Shown here: piece after piece, positions 1 through 8,695 of the stretch
Position numbering within the stretch: the first letter of the stretch is position 1
Layout: every line of letters starts with the position of its first letter
DNA from: Verrucomicrobiota bacterium
GTDB taxonomy: Bacteria > Verrucomicrobiota > Verrucomicrobiia > Opitutales > Opitutaceae
Direction of reading: 5' to 3'
Assembly (NCBI GenBank): GCA_023416735.1
Contig: JAEZGX010000026.1
Coordinates: 62,001 to 126,000 of the forward strand
DNA length: 64,000 bases
Translations under genes and position numbers: made by a program
Notes under the pieces: generated by a model
Databases searched by the model: none
Seen by the model: the letters and a program-made list of their open reading frames with translations, nothing else
What the model was told of the DNA's origin: nothing

Positions 1-689
1 GTATCGATCGAGCCGCGGCGCTCGGATGCGACGGTGAAATAGCCGTGGGTGGAAAACGTGCGGCCGAGGAATTGGGCGGAGCCGTTGCCGAGGGGGGCGG
101 CGAGTTGGGCTTCGACGTCCCACGTATCGAAACTTCCAGCACGGGCGGCGAAGCGTTGGCGCGGTGTGTCGGGAGACTCGGTGAAGAGCTGGATGACGCC
201 GCCGAGGGCGGCGTTGCCCCACGCGGTGCCGCCGGCGCCGGGGACAAGTTCGATGGCGGCGAGCGATTCGCGCGGGACTTTGGACCAGGCCACCCAGCCG
301 CCGAAGGGATCGTTGAGCGGAACGCCGTCGAGCAGGATCAGCGAACGGCTGGCGCCGCTCGGGCCGAGTCCCCGGAGGGAAACGCCCTGCGCGGTCGGAT
401 GAGCGACGAGGCTGTCGGTGCGGCGGAAAAGGCTGAAACCGGCGAGGCCGCGGAGCGCGCCGTCGACAGAAATGTTGGGAGAGCGACGGAGGGTGGCGGC
501 GTCGACCGTGGTGGTGGCGAACGGGACGGGCGTGGCGGCGTCGAGGGCGCGCACGGCGGTGACGGTGAGCGGAGCGAGCTGTTCGGGCGCGGAAGCAGAA
601 TGGGCGGTGGGCGCGAAAGGCGCGGCGGCGAAGAGCACGGCGACGGCGCCGCGGGTCCAGAAAGATGGGAAGTGAAGAGAAAAGGACAT
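1..689 (-). CDS. TonB-dependent outer-membrane receptor, N-terminal part (cut by window edge)
   Basis: Reading the minus strand from an ATG at 689 gives 229 codons open to the window edge. It begins with a basic, then hydrophobic signal peptide (first ~32 residues, ending near AHSASA). A TonB-dependent receptor plug domain follows, with the typical elements SLRGLGPSG, LLDGVPLNDPFGG and GGTAWGNAALGGVIQLFTE. The barrel lies outside the window. Such receptors take up siderophores, cobalamin or glycans across the outer membrane using TonB energy; the substrate cannot be told from the plug. It lies downstream of the flavoprotein on the same strand, 67 bases away with a repeat between, so co-transcription is possible. 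The family call is firm. Confidence 0.88.
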   Translation of the reverse strand, partial: MSFSLHFPSFWTRGAVAVLFAAAPFAPTAHSASAPEQLAPLTVTAVRALDAATPVPFATTTVDAATLRRSPNISVDGALRGLAGFSLFRRTDSLVAHPTAQGVSLRGLGPSGASRSLILLDGVPLNDPFGGWVAWSKVPRESLAAIELVPGAGGTAWGNAALGGVIQLFTESPDTPRQRFAARAGSFDTWDVEAQLAAPLGNGSAQFLGRTFSTHGYFTVASERRGSID

Positions 690-712
690 TCGGGTGGGTG
701 TGAGGACGCGTG

Positions 713-750
713 AGAACCCCACTGGGTTCTTCGCTTCGCCCAGAATGACA
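713..750 (-). repeat. Extragenic repeat with hairpin (TGTCATTCTG...GCGAAGCGAAGAA type)
   Basis: On the minus strand this reads TGTCATTCTGGGCGAAGCGA and then AGAACCCAGTGGGGTTCT. The last 18 bases form a 7-bp hairpin (713-719 with 724-730, loop CACT). From memory, the first part closely resembles an extragenic repeat (TGTCATTCTGAGCGAAGCGA and variants) seen in many environmental bacterial genomes. It sits between the flavoprotein stop and the receptor start. No T-run follows, so it is not a canonical terminator. Confidence 0.5.
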
Positions 751-756
751 AACTGT

Positions 757-1695
757 TTAGCGAAGGTCGGCTTCGTGAAGCGCGCGGTTGATGGCGATCG
801 CGGCTTCCGCGCCTTCGGCGGCGGCGACGATGGCGAGGTGGATGCCGCCGCGGACATTGCCGGCGACGTAGAGGCCGGGGACGTTGGTGGCGGCGTGTCC
901 GTTGCATTTGACGGAGCCCTCGTCGTCGAGCTGGCAACCGAGATTTTCGGGAAGTTCGGATTTTTGTTCGCAGTCGGAGCAGAAAAACAACGCCCGGCAC
1001 GGAAGCGGATCGCGGTCACGGAACGCGACCTCGGCGAGCATGCCTTCGGCGTCGCCGCGAAGTTCGAGGATTTCGGATTCGACGAGGCGGATACCGTTGG
1101 CGCGGAGTTTTTCGGTTTGGGCGGGCGTGAAGTGCGCGGGTCCGTCGCTGCAGATGACGACGTTGCGGCTCCACACGAGGAGGAGCAGGGCTTGATCGAA
1201 GGCGTTTTCGCCGTGGCCGTGAATGACGATGGGCTCGTTGCGGTGTTCCCAGCCGTCGCAATACGGGCAGTGATAAACCCCATGGCCGTAGAAGGTGGAG
1301 AAGCCGGGTTTGGGCGGGACGTGGTCGATGCGGCCGGTGGCGAGGAGAACGATGCGCGCCGACAGGGGCGGACCGGAAACGGGGATGAGTTCGAAACGGT
1401 TTTCGCGGCGGTAGATGGTGCGGATCTCGATGTCGCGGATTTCGACGGACGGATAGGCGTCGAGTTGTTGGCGGCCCAGGGCGCGGAGTTCGATCGGGTG
1501 CGTGCCGTCGCGCGTGAGATAACCGTGGAGCGCGCGCGAGTGGGCGTTGCGGGGCTTGCCGGAATCGAAGACGAGCACGCGGCGACCGCAACGGCCGAGA
1601 ACCAAAGCGGCATTGAGGCCGGCGGGGCCGCCGCCGACAATCGCGACGTCATACACGGCGGGTGGTTCGACGGCGGGCGTGGCGGCGGTGGGCAT
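757..1695 (-). CDS. NAD(P)/FAD-dependent oxidoreductase, thioredoxin-reductase-like
   Basis: A 312-residue flavoprotein of the low-molecular-weight thioredoxin reductase family. It has an N-terminal FAD-binding loop GGGPAG (residues 21-26), a redox CPYC pair (C143, C146) in HCPYCDGWE, a degenerate nucleotide loop GHGENA, and the C-terminal FAD motif LYVAGNVRGG. The cytoplasmic reaction is NAD(P)H-driven reduction of a disulfide carrier; the partner is unknown and no thioredoxin gene is adjacent. I chose the ATG at 1695, 14 residues before the Rossmann strand. An upstream in-frame ATG at 1782 would add 29 non-conserved residues that overlap the hairpin at 1725-1760. A fused or stand-alone reductase of another redox carrier is possible. 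Confidence 0.85.
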   Translation of the reverse strand: MPTAATPAVEPPAVYDVAIVGGGPAGLNAALVLGRCGRRVLVFDSGKPRNAHSRALHGYLTRDGTHPIELRALGRQQLDAYPSVEIRDIEIRTIYRRENRFELIPVSGPPLSARIVLLATGRIDHVPPKPGFSTFYGHGVYHCPYCDGWEHRNEPIVIHGHGENAFDQALLLLVWSRNVVICSDGPAHFTPAQTEKLRANGIRLVESEILELRGDAEGMLAEVAFRDRDPLPCRALFFCSDCEQKSELPENLGCQLDDEGSVKCNGHAATNVPGLYVAGNVRGGIHLAIVAAAEGAEAAIAINRALHEADLR

Positions 1696-1724
1696 CGAGC
1701 GAGGGACAAGGTCGACGGGCGCGA

Positions 1725-1858
1725 GTTCGGGCCGCCGCAACCGATGATGCGCGCCCGAACCCGATAAATCTGCCGGGAACATCGCGGTGTGGCTGGGTCT
1801 ATGATGGCCCCGTTGTTCTATCCCCTGCGCCTGAGCTTTTCGCTCTCAGGCGCTTTTT
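1725..1858 (+). promoter_or_regulatory. Candidate structured 5' leader of the isochorismatase gene
   Basis: Two strong RNA hairpins lie in a row before the start codon at 1870. The first pairs GTTCGGGC (1725-1732) with GCCCGAAC (1753-1760). The second is a complete intrinsic terminator (1827-1858) ending 11 bases before the ATG. No plus-strand gene lies upstream that the terminator could serve. The arrangement suggests an attenuated leader or a short RNA ending here. I could not match it to a known riboswitch class. Confidence 0.4.
1827..1858 (+). terminator. Rho-independent terminator just upstream of a start codon
   Basis: GCGCCTGAG (1827-1835) pairs perfectly with CTCAGGCGC (1845-1853) and is followed by TTTTT (1854-1858). 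The minus-strand copy lacks a T-run, so it acts on plus-strand transcripts. Confidence 0.7.
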
Positions 1859-1869
1859 CGTCTTCACCT

Positions 1870-2325
1870 ATGGACGCCATCATCATCGTCGATCTGCAAA
1901 AAGCCTTTCCGATTCCCGAAGAGTTGATCCGCAAGATCGAGGAACGCGCAAAAACGTTTCCTCGGCGGGTCTTCACGAAGTTCGTGAACGACACGGAGAC
2001 CTTGTTTTATCGGAAGTTGAAGCGGACCTCGTGCATGCGCGGACTGCCGGAGACGGAACTCATCATCGAGACAGGACCCGAAGACATCGTGATCGAGAAA
2101 CGCGGTTATGGGCTCGATGCGGATGCCATCGAGCGGTTGAAAGCGGCGGGGATCAAAAAAGCGCTGGTGTGCGGCGTGGACACGGATGCGTGCGTGCTGG
2201 GCGTGGTATTTTCGGCATTCGATGCGGGCATCGATTGCGAGGTTGAGCGCGACCTGTGTTGGAGTTCGACGGGGCTGCAGGAGCCGGCGCTGAAAATCGT
2301 GCGAGAGCAGTTTGGCACCGGATGA
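1870..2325 (+). CDS. Isochorismatase-family cysteine hydrolase
   Basis: A short (151-residue) cytoplasmic member of the isochorismatase/nicotinamidase superfamily. The three expected catalytic positions are visible: Asp8 in the first strand (IIIVDLQ), Lys77 (IEKRGYG) and nucleophile Cys108 in VCGVDTDACVLG. At about 150 residues it is shorter than typical members (180-210). The ATG at 1870 is chosen because the conserved strand starts there; the frame is open further upstream but non-conserved and would run through the terminator hairpin. The substrate (nicotinamide, isochorismate, N-carbamoyl compound) cannot be read from the sequence. The leader suggests regulation by transcription attenuation (inference). 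Confidence 0.82.
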   Translation: MDAIIIVDLQKAFPIPEELIRKIEERAKTFPRRVFTKFVNDTETLFYRKLKRTSCMRGLPETELIIETGPEDIVIEKRGYGLDADAIERLKAAGIKKALVCGVDTDACVLGVVFSAFDAGIDCEVERDLCWSSTGLQEPALKIVREQFGTG

Positions 2326-2502
2326 ATGCGGCACGCGGTTCCAGCTGCAGGCTTTGACGCAAAACGACGTTGTCGCGACGATGCTCGCGACGCAACGTTT
2401 CGACACCTGTCGCTTCGTGCCCCGCGAAGGCGGCGGGCTGCTTTGCGGATCGATTTCTCGTCGTGCGCCAGTAAGCGCGCGACCACCACTTTTCAGACAC
2501 AC

Positions 2503-3567
2503 ATGGCCACAGCTTCACTGATTTCTCCCATTCTGCGTTTGGGCAACGATTCGGATTTCGCCGCGGTCGCGGCGCAGGCGGCGCAATTCGCGTTTCCCGG
2601 CGTGGCGGTGCAGGCGATCGCGTCGCTCGACGACGCTCCGCCGGCCAGTGATCGCGGCGAGGAGTTGTTGCTGTTGAACAATCCGGATGTGGATACCCTC
2701 GCGAAGGCGCAGCAGGCGCTGGATGCGGGAGGATTGCCGCGGTGGGCGATTGTGATTTTCGGCGCACCGCCGGCGATTGCAGGAGCGGAAGCGGCGGAAG
2801 TGGTTTCGCGGGAAGAATGGCAGGCGGCGCTGGTGGAGCGGGTTTTCCGCAGCGTGCTCGCGCAGCATCGCTTGCGGCGGGAGAACGCGCGCCTGCGGGG
2901 CGACATGGGGACCTTTGGGTTTCGCGTGGCGCACGATCTGCGGACGCCGCTGGGCGGGATCGTGACGACGACGGAGATGTTGCGCGAAATCCTGGCGGAC
3001 GATGCGCCGCAAAACGTGCCGCTCACGCAGCCGATCCTCGATTCGACGGACGGGCTGGTGAAATTGATCGAACGCATGAGCTTCGTGGCGAAAGCGGCGG
3101 TGTCGCGGGAGCCGGCGCAGCGCTTCAAGATGAGCCATGCGTTTTGGGCGGCGTTTCAGCGGATCGAGCATGCGCTGGTGAAAGCGGGCGCGACGCTGAA
3201 GCAGCCGAACGAGTGGCCGGAAGTCGTGGGCCATCAGGCTTGGATGGAGGTGGTGTGGACGAATCTGTTGCGCAATGCGCTGCAGCATGCCGGTGCGAAT
3301 GTGCAGATCGATGTGGGCTGGGCGGCGAGCGAAGGTGGGTTGCGGTTTTGGGTGAAGGACAGCGGAACGATGGCGGGGGGAAAGCCGGAGACGTTTTTTC
3401 ATCCGTTTCACCGCCTGCATGAAACGGGAGCACCGCGCGGACTCGGACTTCCGATCGTGCGGCGGTTGGTCGAATTAGACGGAGGACGTTGCGGTTACGC
3501 CGCGCGGCCCGAAGGCGGATCGGAATTCTATTTCGTATTGCCGCCTCCCGCGGGGACGCGGGCGTGA
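2503..3567 (+). CDS. Sensor histidine kinase without transmembrane segments
   Basis: A 354-residue soluble kinase. Residues 1-100 look like a degenerate receiver-like sensor fold with no clear phospho-acceptor. A HisKA helix carries the H-box VAHDLRTPL (His144). The ATPase domain has an N-box (NLLRNALQHA), a shortened G1 box (VKDSGTM) and a G2/F region (GLGLPIVRRL). It starts a plus-strand run of sensory genes and ends 12 bases before the giant hybrid kinase, so the two are probably co-transcribed. An in-frame ATG at 2326 exists, but the added 59 residues are basic and compositionally odd, so the start at 2503 is preferred. No dedicated response regulator follows; output may pass to a receiver elsewhere. 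Confidence 0.85.
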   Translation: MATASLISPILRLGNDSDFAAVAAQAAQFAFPGVAVQAIASLDDAPPASDRGEELLLLNNPDVDTLAKAQQALDAGGLPRWAIVIFGAPPAIAGAEAAEVVSREEWQAALVERVFRSVLAQHRLRRENARLRGDMGTFGFRVAHDLRTPLGGIVTTTEMLREILADDAPQNVPLTQPILDSTDGLVKLIERMSFVAKAAVSREPAQRFKMSHAFWAAFQRIEHALVKAGATLKQPNEWPEVVGHQAWMEVVWTNLLRNALQHAGANVQIDVGWAASEGGLRFWVKDSGTMAGGKPETFFHPFHRLHETGAPRGLGLPIVRRLVELDGGRCGYAARPEGGSEFYFVLPPPAGTRA

Positions 3568-3579
3568 GGACGGTGTAAA

Positions 3580-6500
3580 ATGGAGCGGCCGACGGAAAAA
3601 GCGCGCGGAGTGACGAGCGCGTCGGCGGCGGCGAGCGATCCTTTTTTTGGCGGAGGAGAAGCGGGCGCGATTCTTCGCGCGATCGATTGGTCGAAACGGG
3701 CGGTCGGGCCGGTCGAAGCCTGGCCGCAGAGCCTGCGCACGGCGTTGAGCATCTGTTTGGCGTCGCGTCATCCGATCTGCATCATCTGGGGTCCGGAGCG
3801 GTTGTATTTCTACAACGATGCTTACGCGCCGATCGTCGGAGCGAAGCACCCGTGGGCGTTGGGCGAGAGCTACGTCAGGGTGTGGCCGGAAATCTGGGAC
3901 AGCGTGATCCGACCAATTCTGGAAAACGTCGAGACGACGGGGCAGGCCTCGTGGGCGGACGACCTCCTGCTGGTGTTGCGGCGGCACGGCTACAACGAGG
4001 AATGTTATTTCGCGTTCTCGTTTGCGCCGACGCGAATCGAAGACGGAAGCGTGGGCGGCGTGTTCACCGCGATCACGGAGACTACCTCGCAAGTAGTGGG
4101 CGAGCGGCGCTTGCGGACACTGCGGGATCTGGGAGCGCACGCGCCGGAGGCGAAGACGGCGGAACAGGCGTGTCGGATTGCAGCGGAGGTGCTGGGCGAG
4201 AACCGGCACGACGTGCCCTTCGCGTTGTTTTATTTGCTGGAAGCGGATGGGCGGACCGCGCGGCGGCTGGAGGTGATGGGCGGCGATCGGATTGAAGCGC
4301 TGGCACCGGAAAGCGTTAACCTCGCGACGATCGAAGGAGACGACCCGTGGAATTTTCGCGAGAGCGTGAGGACGGGGAAGCCGGAGGTGCGCAACGGACT
4401 CACGGCGCAGTTTGGCGAAGTGCAGGCGGGTCCGTGGCCGGAGCCGATCGAAGCGGCGATGGTGCTGCCGATCGTGCGACCGGGAGATTCGATGCCGTAT
4501 GGTTTCATGGTGAGCGGGACGAGTCCGCGGCGACCGCTGGACAACGACTATCGAAGTTTTCTCGGGCTGGCGGCGGGACAGGTGGCGACGGCGGTGTCGA
4601 ACGCGCGCGCCTATGCCGAAGAGCGGCGGCGTGCGGAAGCGTTGGCGGAGCTGGATCGCGCGAAAACGGATTTCTTCAGCAATGTCAGCCACGAGTTTCG
4701 CACGCCGCTGACGTTGATGCTGGGGCCCTTGGAGGATCTGTTGAATGCGCAGCGCAGCGCGGCGCTGCCGGAGCGCGTGCGAACCCAGCTGCAAGTGGCG
4801 CATCGCAATGGTTTGCGCCTGCTGAAGCTGGTGAACTCGCTGCTGGATTTCTCGCGAATCGAAGCCGGGCGCATTCAGGCGAGTTTCGAGCCGGTGGACT
4901 TGGCGGAGCTCACGACGGAGCTGGCGTCGGTGTTTCGCGCGGCCATCGAGAAAGCGGGACTGCATCTCGTCGTGGCGTGCGAGCGGGCGCCGGAGCCGGC
5001 TTACGTGGATCGCGACATGTGGGAGAAGATCGTCTTCAATCTGTTGTCGAACGCCTACAAGTTCACGCTGCGCGGCGAGATCCTGGTGCAGTTGGAGGCG
5101 TTGCCGGATCGGTTCGTGCTTCGCGTGCGCGACACGGGGACTGGCATCGCGCCCGAGCATCGCGGGGAGGTCTTCAAGCGCTTTCAGCGAATCGAGAATG
5201 CGCTCAGCCGGACGCATGAAGGATCGGGGATCGGGCTGGCGTTGGTGAAAGACCTGGCGGAGCTGCATGGCGGCGAAGTGGCGCTCGAGAGTGAGTTGGG
5301 CGTGGGCTCGACCTTCATCGTGTCGATTCCACGCGGGCGTGCGCATCTGGCCGCCGGGCAGATCGGGGCATCGCGCGAACTTGCTTCGACGGCCGTGAGC
5401 GGCGAAGCGTTTGTCGAGGAATCGATGCGTTGGACGCGCGAAGAAACGGAACCGCAGATCACTTCGGTGATGGGGCCGGGCGGTCAACAAGCGCGCGTGC
5501 TGGTGGCGGACGACAATGCGGACATGCGCGAGTATGTCGCTCGATTGTTGTCGGCGAACTACGAAGTGCGCACCGCCGCGAATGGCGAGGAGGCGCGCGA
5601 GATCGCGCGAACGTGGGCGCCCGATTTGGTGCTGACCGACGTGATGATGCCGGTGATGGACGGGATTGCGTTGACGAAGGCGTTGCGAGCGGATCCGGCC
5701 ACGCGCTTGACGCCGGTGGTGCTGCTCTCGGCGCGCGCAGGGGAAGAAGCTCGCATCGAAGGAATGGATACAGGAGCGGACGATTACGTGACCAAACCCT
5801 TTGGGGCGCGCGAACTCCTCGCGCGGATTGGCGCGCACCTGCATTTGGCGAAAGTGCGCCGGGAATCGGCGGTGCGAGTGAGCGCGGCGGAAGGACGGTA
5901 TCGAGCGATTTTCGAACAGGCCGCGGTCGGGATCTTCGAGTGTGATCTTACCGGACGAATCGTGAGGGCGAACGCGGCGCTGGCGCGCTTGTTGGGATTT
6001 TCGCAGCAGGAGCTACTGGGGCGCAACTGGCGCCAGTTGGTGCCGGCGGAGGATTTGCCGACGGGAGAAGCGGTGGCGGCGAGACTGACGCGAGGCCAGG
6101 AACCTTCATTTTCGGGCGAGTGGCGTTTTCGGCGGAAAGACGGGACAGAAGGATGGATGGATGTGTTTGCGACGGTCGTGCTGGCGGAAGGAAACCGCCC
6201 GGGCCGCGGGCTGGGCGTGGTGATCGACGCGACGGAAAGAAAACGTGCCGCCGCGAAACTCCGGGAAACGGAAGAGCGATTCAGGACGGCGGCGGACAAC
6301 GCGCCGGTGTTGATCTGGATGACGGACGCGGCGAAGCGCTGCGTGTGGTGCAATCGCCTCTGGCTCGAGTTCGTGGGCCGAAGCCTGGAGGACGAATTCG
6401 ACCGCGGCTGGCTCGCGAACGTGCATCCCGACGACGCGGAGCGGACGTGGGCGGCTTTCGAAAAGGCGTTCGACGCGCGGGAACCGTTCAGCATGGAGTA

Positions 6501-8628
6501 TCGTTTGCGGCGGCATGACGACGAGTATCGCTGGCTGTTGAGTCGCGGAGTGCCGCGTGAAGAAGGCGGCGAGTTCGCCGGCTACATCGGATCCTGCGTG
6601 GACATCGAGGATCGTCGGAAGGCGGAGCAAGCGATGCATGCGAGCCGCAATGCCGAGCGCGCGCGCCGGCAGGAACTCGAAGTGCTCACGCAAGTGGCGC
6701 CGGCGGGCATCTGGATGGCGCACGATCCGGAATGCACGCGGGTGACGGGCAACGCGACGGCTTACGCCATGATGCGGATCGCGCCGGGCGAGAACTTGGC
6801 GGTGCAGGGGCAAACGGTGATCGCGAGCCGCAAGATCGAGTTGTTTCGCAACGGCAGGCGGATCTCCGAGAGCGAACTGCCGTTGCAGAAAGCGATTCGC
6901 ACGAAGGAGCCGGTGTTCAACGAAGACGTGGAGTTTCGGTTTCCGGATGGGACGTCCACTTGGGTCTATGGCAGCGCGACACCGCTGCTGGCGGAGGACG
7001 GATCGGTTCGCGGCGCGGTGTGTATCCTGGTGGATGTGACGGAACGAAGACAGGCCGAGCGTGCCCTGCGCGCGAGCGAGGAGCAGCTGCGGCTGGTGAC
7101 GGATCATGCCTCGGTGTTCCTCGCCCAGCTGGACCATCACCATCGCTACCGCTTCGTGAATCGCTCTTACGCGGAGCGTTACGGCATGTCGCCGCAGGAG
7201 ATTGTCGGAAAGCACGTGTCGGAGGTGGCGGGAGGCGAGGCTTACGAGCGGGCGCGGGAGCACATGGACCGGGCGCTCGCGGGCGAGCGAGTGGAGTTTG
7301 AAATGGAAATTCCGATACACGGCGCGCCGCGTTGGGGGCACATCGTGTTCGTGCCGGAGCGGACGGCGGACGGCGTGATCACGGGCCTGGTCGTCGTGCT
7401 GATCGACATCACGCAACGCAAGCGCGCGGAAACCGAGTTGGAGAGGGCGCGTGACGAGGCGGTGGCGGCGTCGCGCGCGAAGGACGACTTTCTGGCGGCG
7501 CTTTCGCATGAGCTGCGGACGCCGCTCAGTCCGGTGTTGTTGCTGGCGAGCGAGGCTGCGGGAGACGAAAATCTGTCGCCGCAGACGCGCGCGGATTTCG
7601 ACACGATTCGAAAGAGCGTGGAGCTGGAGGCGCGTTTGATCGACGATTTGCTCGACCTGACGCGCATCACGCGCGGGAAGCTCGCGCTGGACCTGCGGCG
7701 CACGGATTTAAGCGCGGTGATGGAAGACGCGCTGGCGACGGTGCGCGCGGAATTCGCGGCGAAGCAGATCGAGTTGACGCTGGTGCCCTCGCCCGCACCG
7801 CAGCGCGTGCTCGGCGATCCGGTGCGGCTGCAGCAGGTGTTCTGGAATATCCTGAAAAATGCGTGGAAGTTTACACCGGTGAAAGGCCGCGTGCGGATCG
7901 AAAGCCGCGTGGATCACGAACGACGGGAAGTGATCGTGGAGATTTCGGACACGGGCATCGGCATCACGCCGACGGAGCTGGAGCGGGTGTTTGAAGCGTT
8001 TGCGCAGGGCGATCACGCGGGACAGGGCGGGTCGCATCGCTTTGGAGGATTGGGCTTGGGGCTGGCGATTTCACGGCGCGTGGTGGAACTGCATCACGGC
8101 AAGATCTCCGCTCGGAGCGCCGGGCGGGATCATGGAGCGACCTTCCGCGTAGAGCTGCCGCTGCTGGATGCGGAGCCCGCGCTCCCTGTTTCACCGAGTG
8201 CGGTGGGCGGGCAGCCGGGGACGACGGCGCGCGCGAGTCTCGGGCGAATCCTGCTGGTGGAAGATCACGCCGCGACGCGAGCGGCGCTGCAGCATTTATT
8301 ATCGCGGCGACGTTACGACGTGCGAGCGGCGGCGAATGCGACCGAGGCGCGCGAACTCGCGCGCGAAGGCGAATTCGATCTGCTGATTTCGGACATCGGG
8401 CTGCCGGATGGAAACGGATACGAATTGATGGCGGAGTTTCGCGATCGATTGGGACTGAAAGGAATCGCGCTGACGGGTTACGGCATGGAAGAAGACGTGG
8501 CCCGCAGTCGTAAAGCGGGGTTTCTCCATCATCTGACGAAACCGGTGCGGATGCAGGCGCTCGATGCGGCGCTGGCGGCTTTGAGCACGACAACGCCTCC
8601 AGAACGTGCCCAACCGCAAAGCCGATAG
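3580..8628 (+). CDS. Giant double hybrid sensor histidine kinase (PAS/GAF-HK-REC-4xPAS-HK-REC)
   Basis: 1682 residues, no obvious membrane segment. In order: a PAS-like domain (~20-180), GAF (~190-345), HisKA with VSHEFRTPL (His371) and HATPase (to ~600), receiver 1 (~640-760, Asp687 in LTDVMMP), four PAS units (starting near 770, 897, 1033 and 1165), a second HisKA with LSHELRTPL (His1310) and HATPase with GLGLGLAISRR, and receiver 2 (~1558-1675, Asp1605 in ISDIGLPDG). Two complete kinase-receiver cassettes in one chain allow an internal phosphorelay. A purine-rich GAGG lies 10-13 bases before the ATG. The second cassette is nearly repeated in the kinases at 11231 and 16545, which points to recent module duplication. 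No HPt or DNA-binding output domain is present. Confidence 0.92.
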   Translation: MERPTEKARGVTSASAAASDPFFGGGEAGAILRAIDWSKRAVGPVEAWPQSLRTALSICLASRHPICIIWGPERLYFYNDAYAPIVGAKHPWALGESYVRVWPEIWDSVIRPILENVETTGQASWADDLLLVLRRHGYNEECYFAFSFAPTRIEDGSVGGVFTAITETTSQVVGERRLRTLRDLGAHAPEAKTAEQACRIAAEVLGENRHDVPFALFYLLEADGRTARRLEVMGGDRIEALAPESVNLATIEGDDPWNFRESVRTGKPEVRNGLTAQFGEVQAGPWPEPIEAAMVLPIVRPGDSMPYGFMVSGTSPRRPLDNDYRSFLGLAAGQVATAVSNARAYAEERRRAEALAELDRAKTDFFSNVSHEFRTPLTLMLGPLEDLLNAQRSAALPERVRTQLQVAHRNGLRLLKLVNSLLDFSRIEAGRIQASFEPVDLAELTTELASVFRAAIEKAGLHLVVACERAPEPAYVDRDMWEKIVFNLLSNAYKFTLRGEILVQLEALPDRFVLRVRDTGTGIAPEHRGEVFKRFQRIENALSRTHEGSGIGLALVKDLAELHGGEVALESELGVGSTFIVSIPRGRAHLAAGQIGASRELASTAVSGEAFVEESMRWTREETEPQITSVMGPGGQQARVLVADDNADMREYVARLLSANYEVRTAANGEEAREIARTWAPDLVLTDVMMPVMDGIALTKALRADPATRLTPVVLLSARAGEEARIEGMDTGADDYVTKPFGARELLARIGAHLHLAKVRRESAVRVSAAEGRYRAIFEQAAVGIFECDLTGRIVRANAALARLLGFSQQELLGRNWRQLVPAEDLPTGEAVAARLTRGQEPSFSGEWRFRRKDGTEGWMDVFATVVLAEGNRPGRGLGVVIDATERKRAAAKLRETEERFRTAADNAPVLIWMTDAAKRCVWCNRLWLEFVGRSLEDEFDRGWLANVHPDDAERTWAAFEKAFDAREPFSMEYRLRRHDDEYRWLLSRGVPREEGGEFAGYIGSCVDIEDRRKAEQAMHASRNAERARRQELEVLTQVAPAGIWMAHDPECTRVTGNATAYAMMRIAPGENLAVQGQTVIASRKIELFRNGRRISESELPLQKAIRTKEPVFNEDVEFRFPDGTSTWVYGSATPLLAEDGSVRGAVCILVDVTERRQAERALRASEEQLRLVTDHASVFLAQLDHHHRYRFVNRSYAERYGMSPQEIVGKHVSEVAGGEAYERAREHMDRALAGERVEFEMEIPIHGAPRWGHIVFVPERTADGVITGLVVVLIDITQRKRAETELERARDEAVAASRAKDDFLAALSHELRTPLSPVLLLASEAAGDENLSPQTRADFDTIRKSVELEARLIDDLLDLTRITRGKLALDLRRTDLSAVMEDALATVRAEFAAKQIELTLVPSPAPQRVLGDPVRLQQVFWNILKNAWKFTPVKGRVRIESRVDHERREVIVEISDTGIGITPTELERVFEAFAQGDHAGQGGSHRFGGLGLGLAISRRVVELHHGKISARSAGRDHGATFRVELPLLDAEPALPVSPSAVGGQPGTTARASLGRILLVEDHAATRAALQHLLSRRRYDVRAAANATEARELAREGEFDLLISDIGLPDGNGYELMAEFRDRLGLKGIALTGYGMEEDVARSRKAGFLHHLTKPVRMQALDAALAALSTTTPPERAQPQSR

Positions 8629-8695
8629 GCGCAGGTTCAAGCGAGTCGCAGCTGGACGGGCATGGACGAGTTCTGATTGGGTGCTTTTGCAATCC

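Noticed and set aside
3475..5844. 789-codon open frame on the minus strand
   Set aside because: It is antisense to the giant hybrid kinase; the translation is Arg/His/Gln-rich without domain motifs, as expected for a shadow frame in GC-rich DNA.
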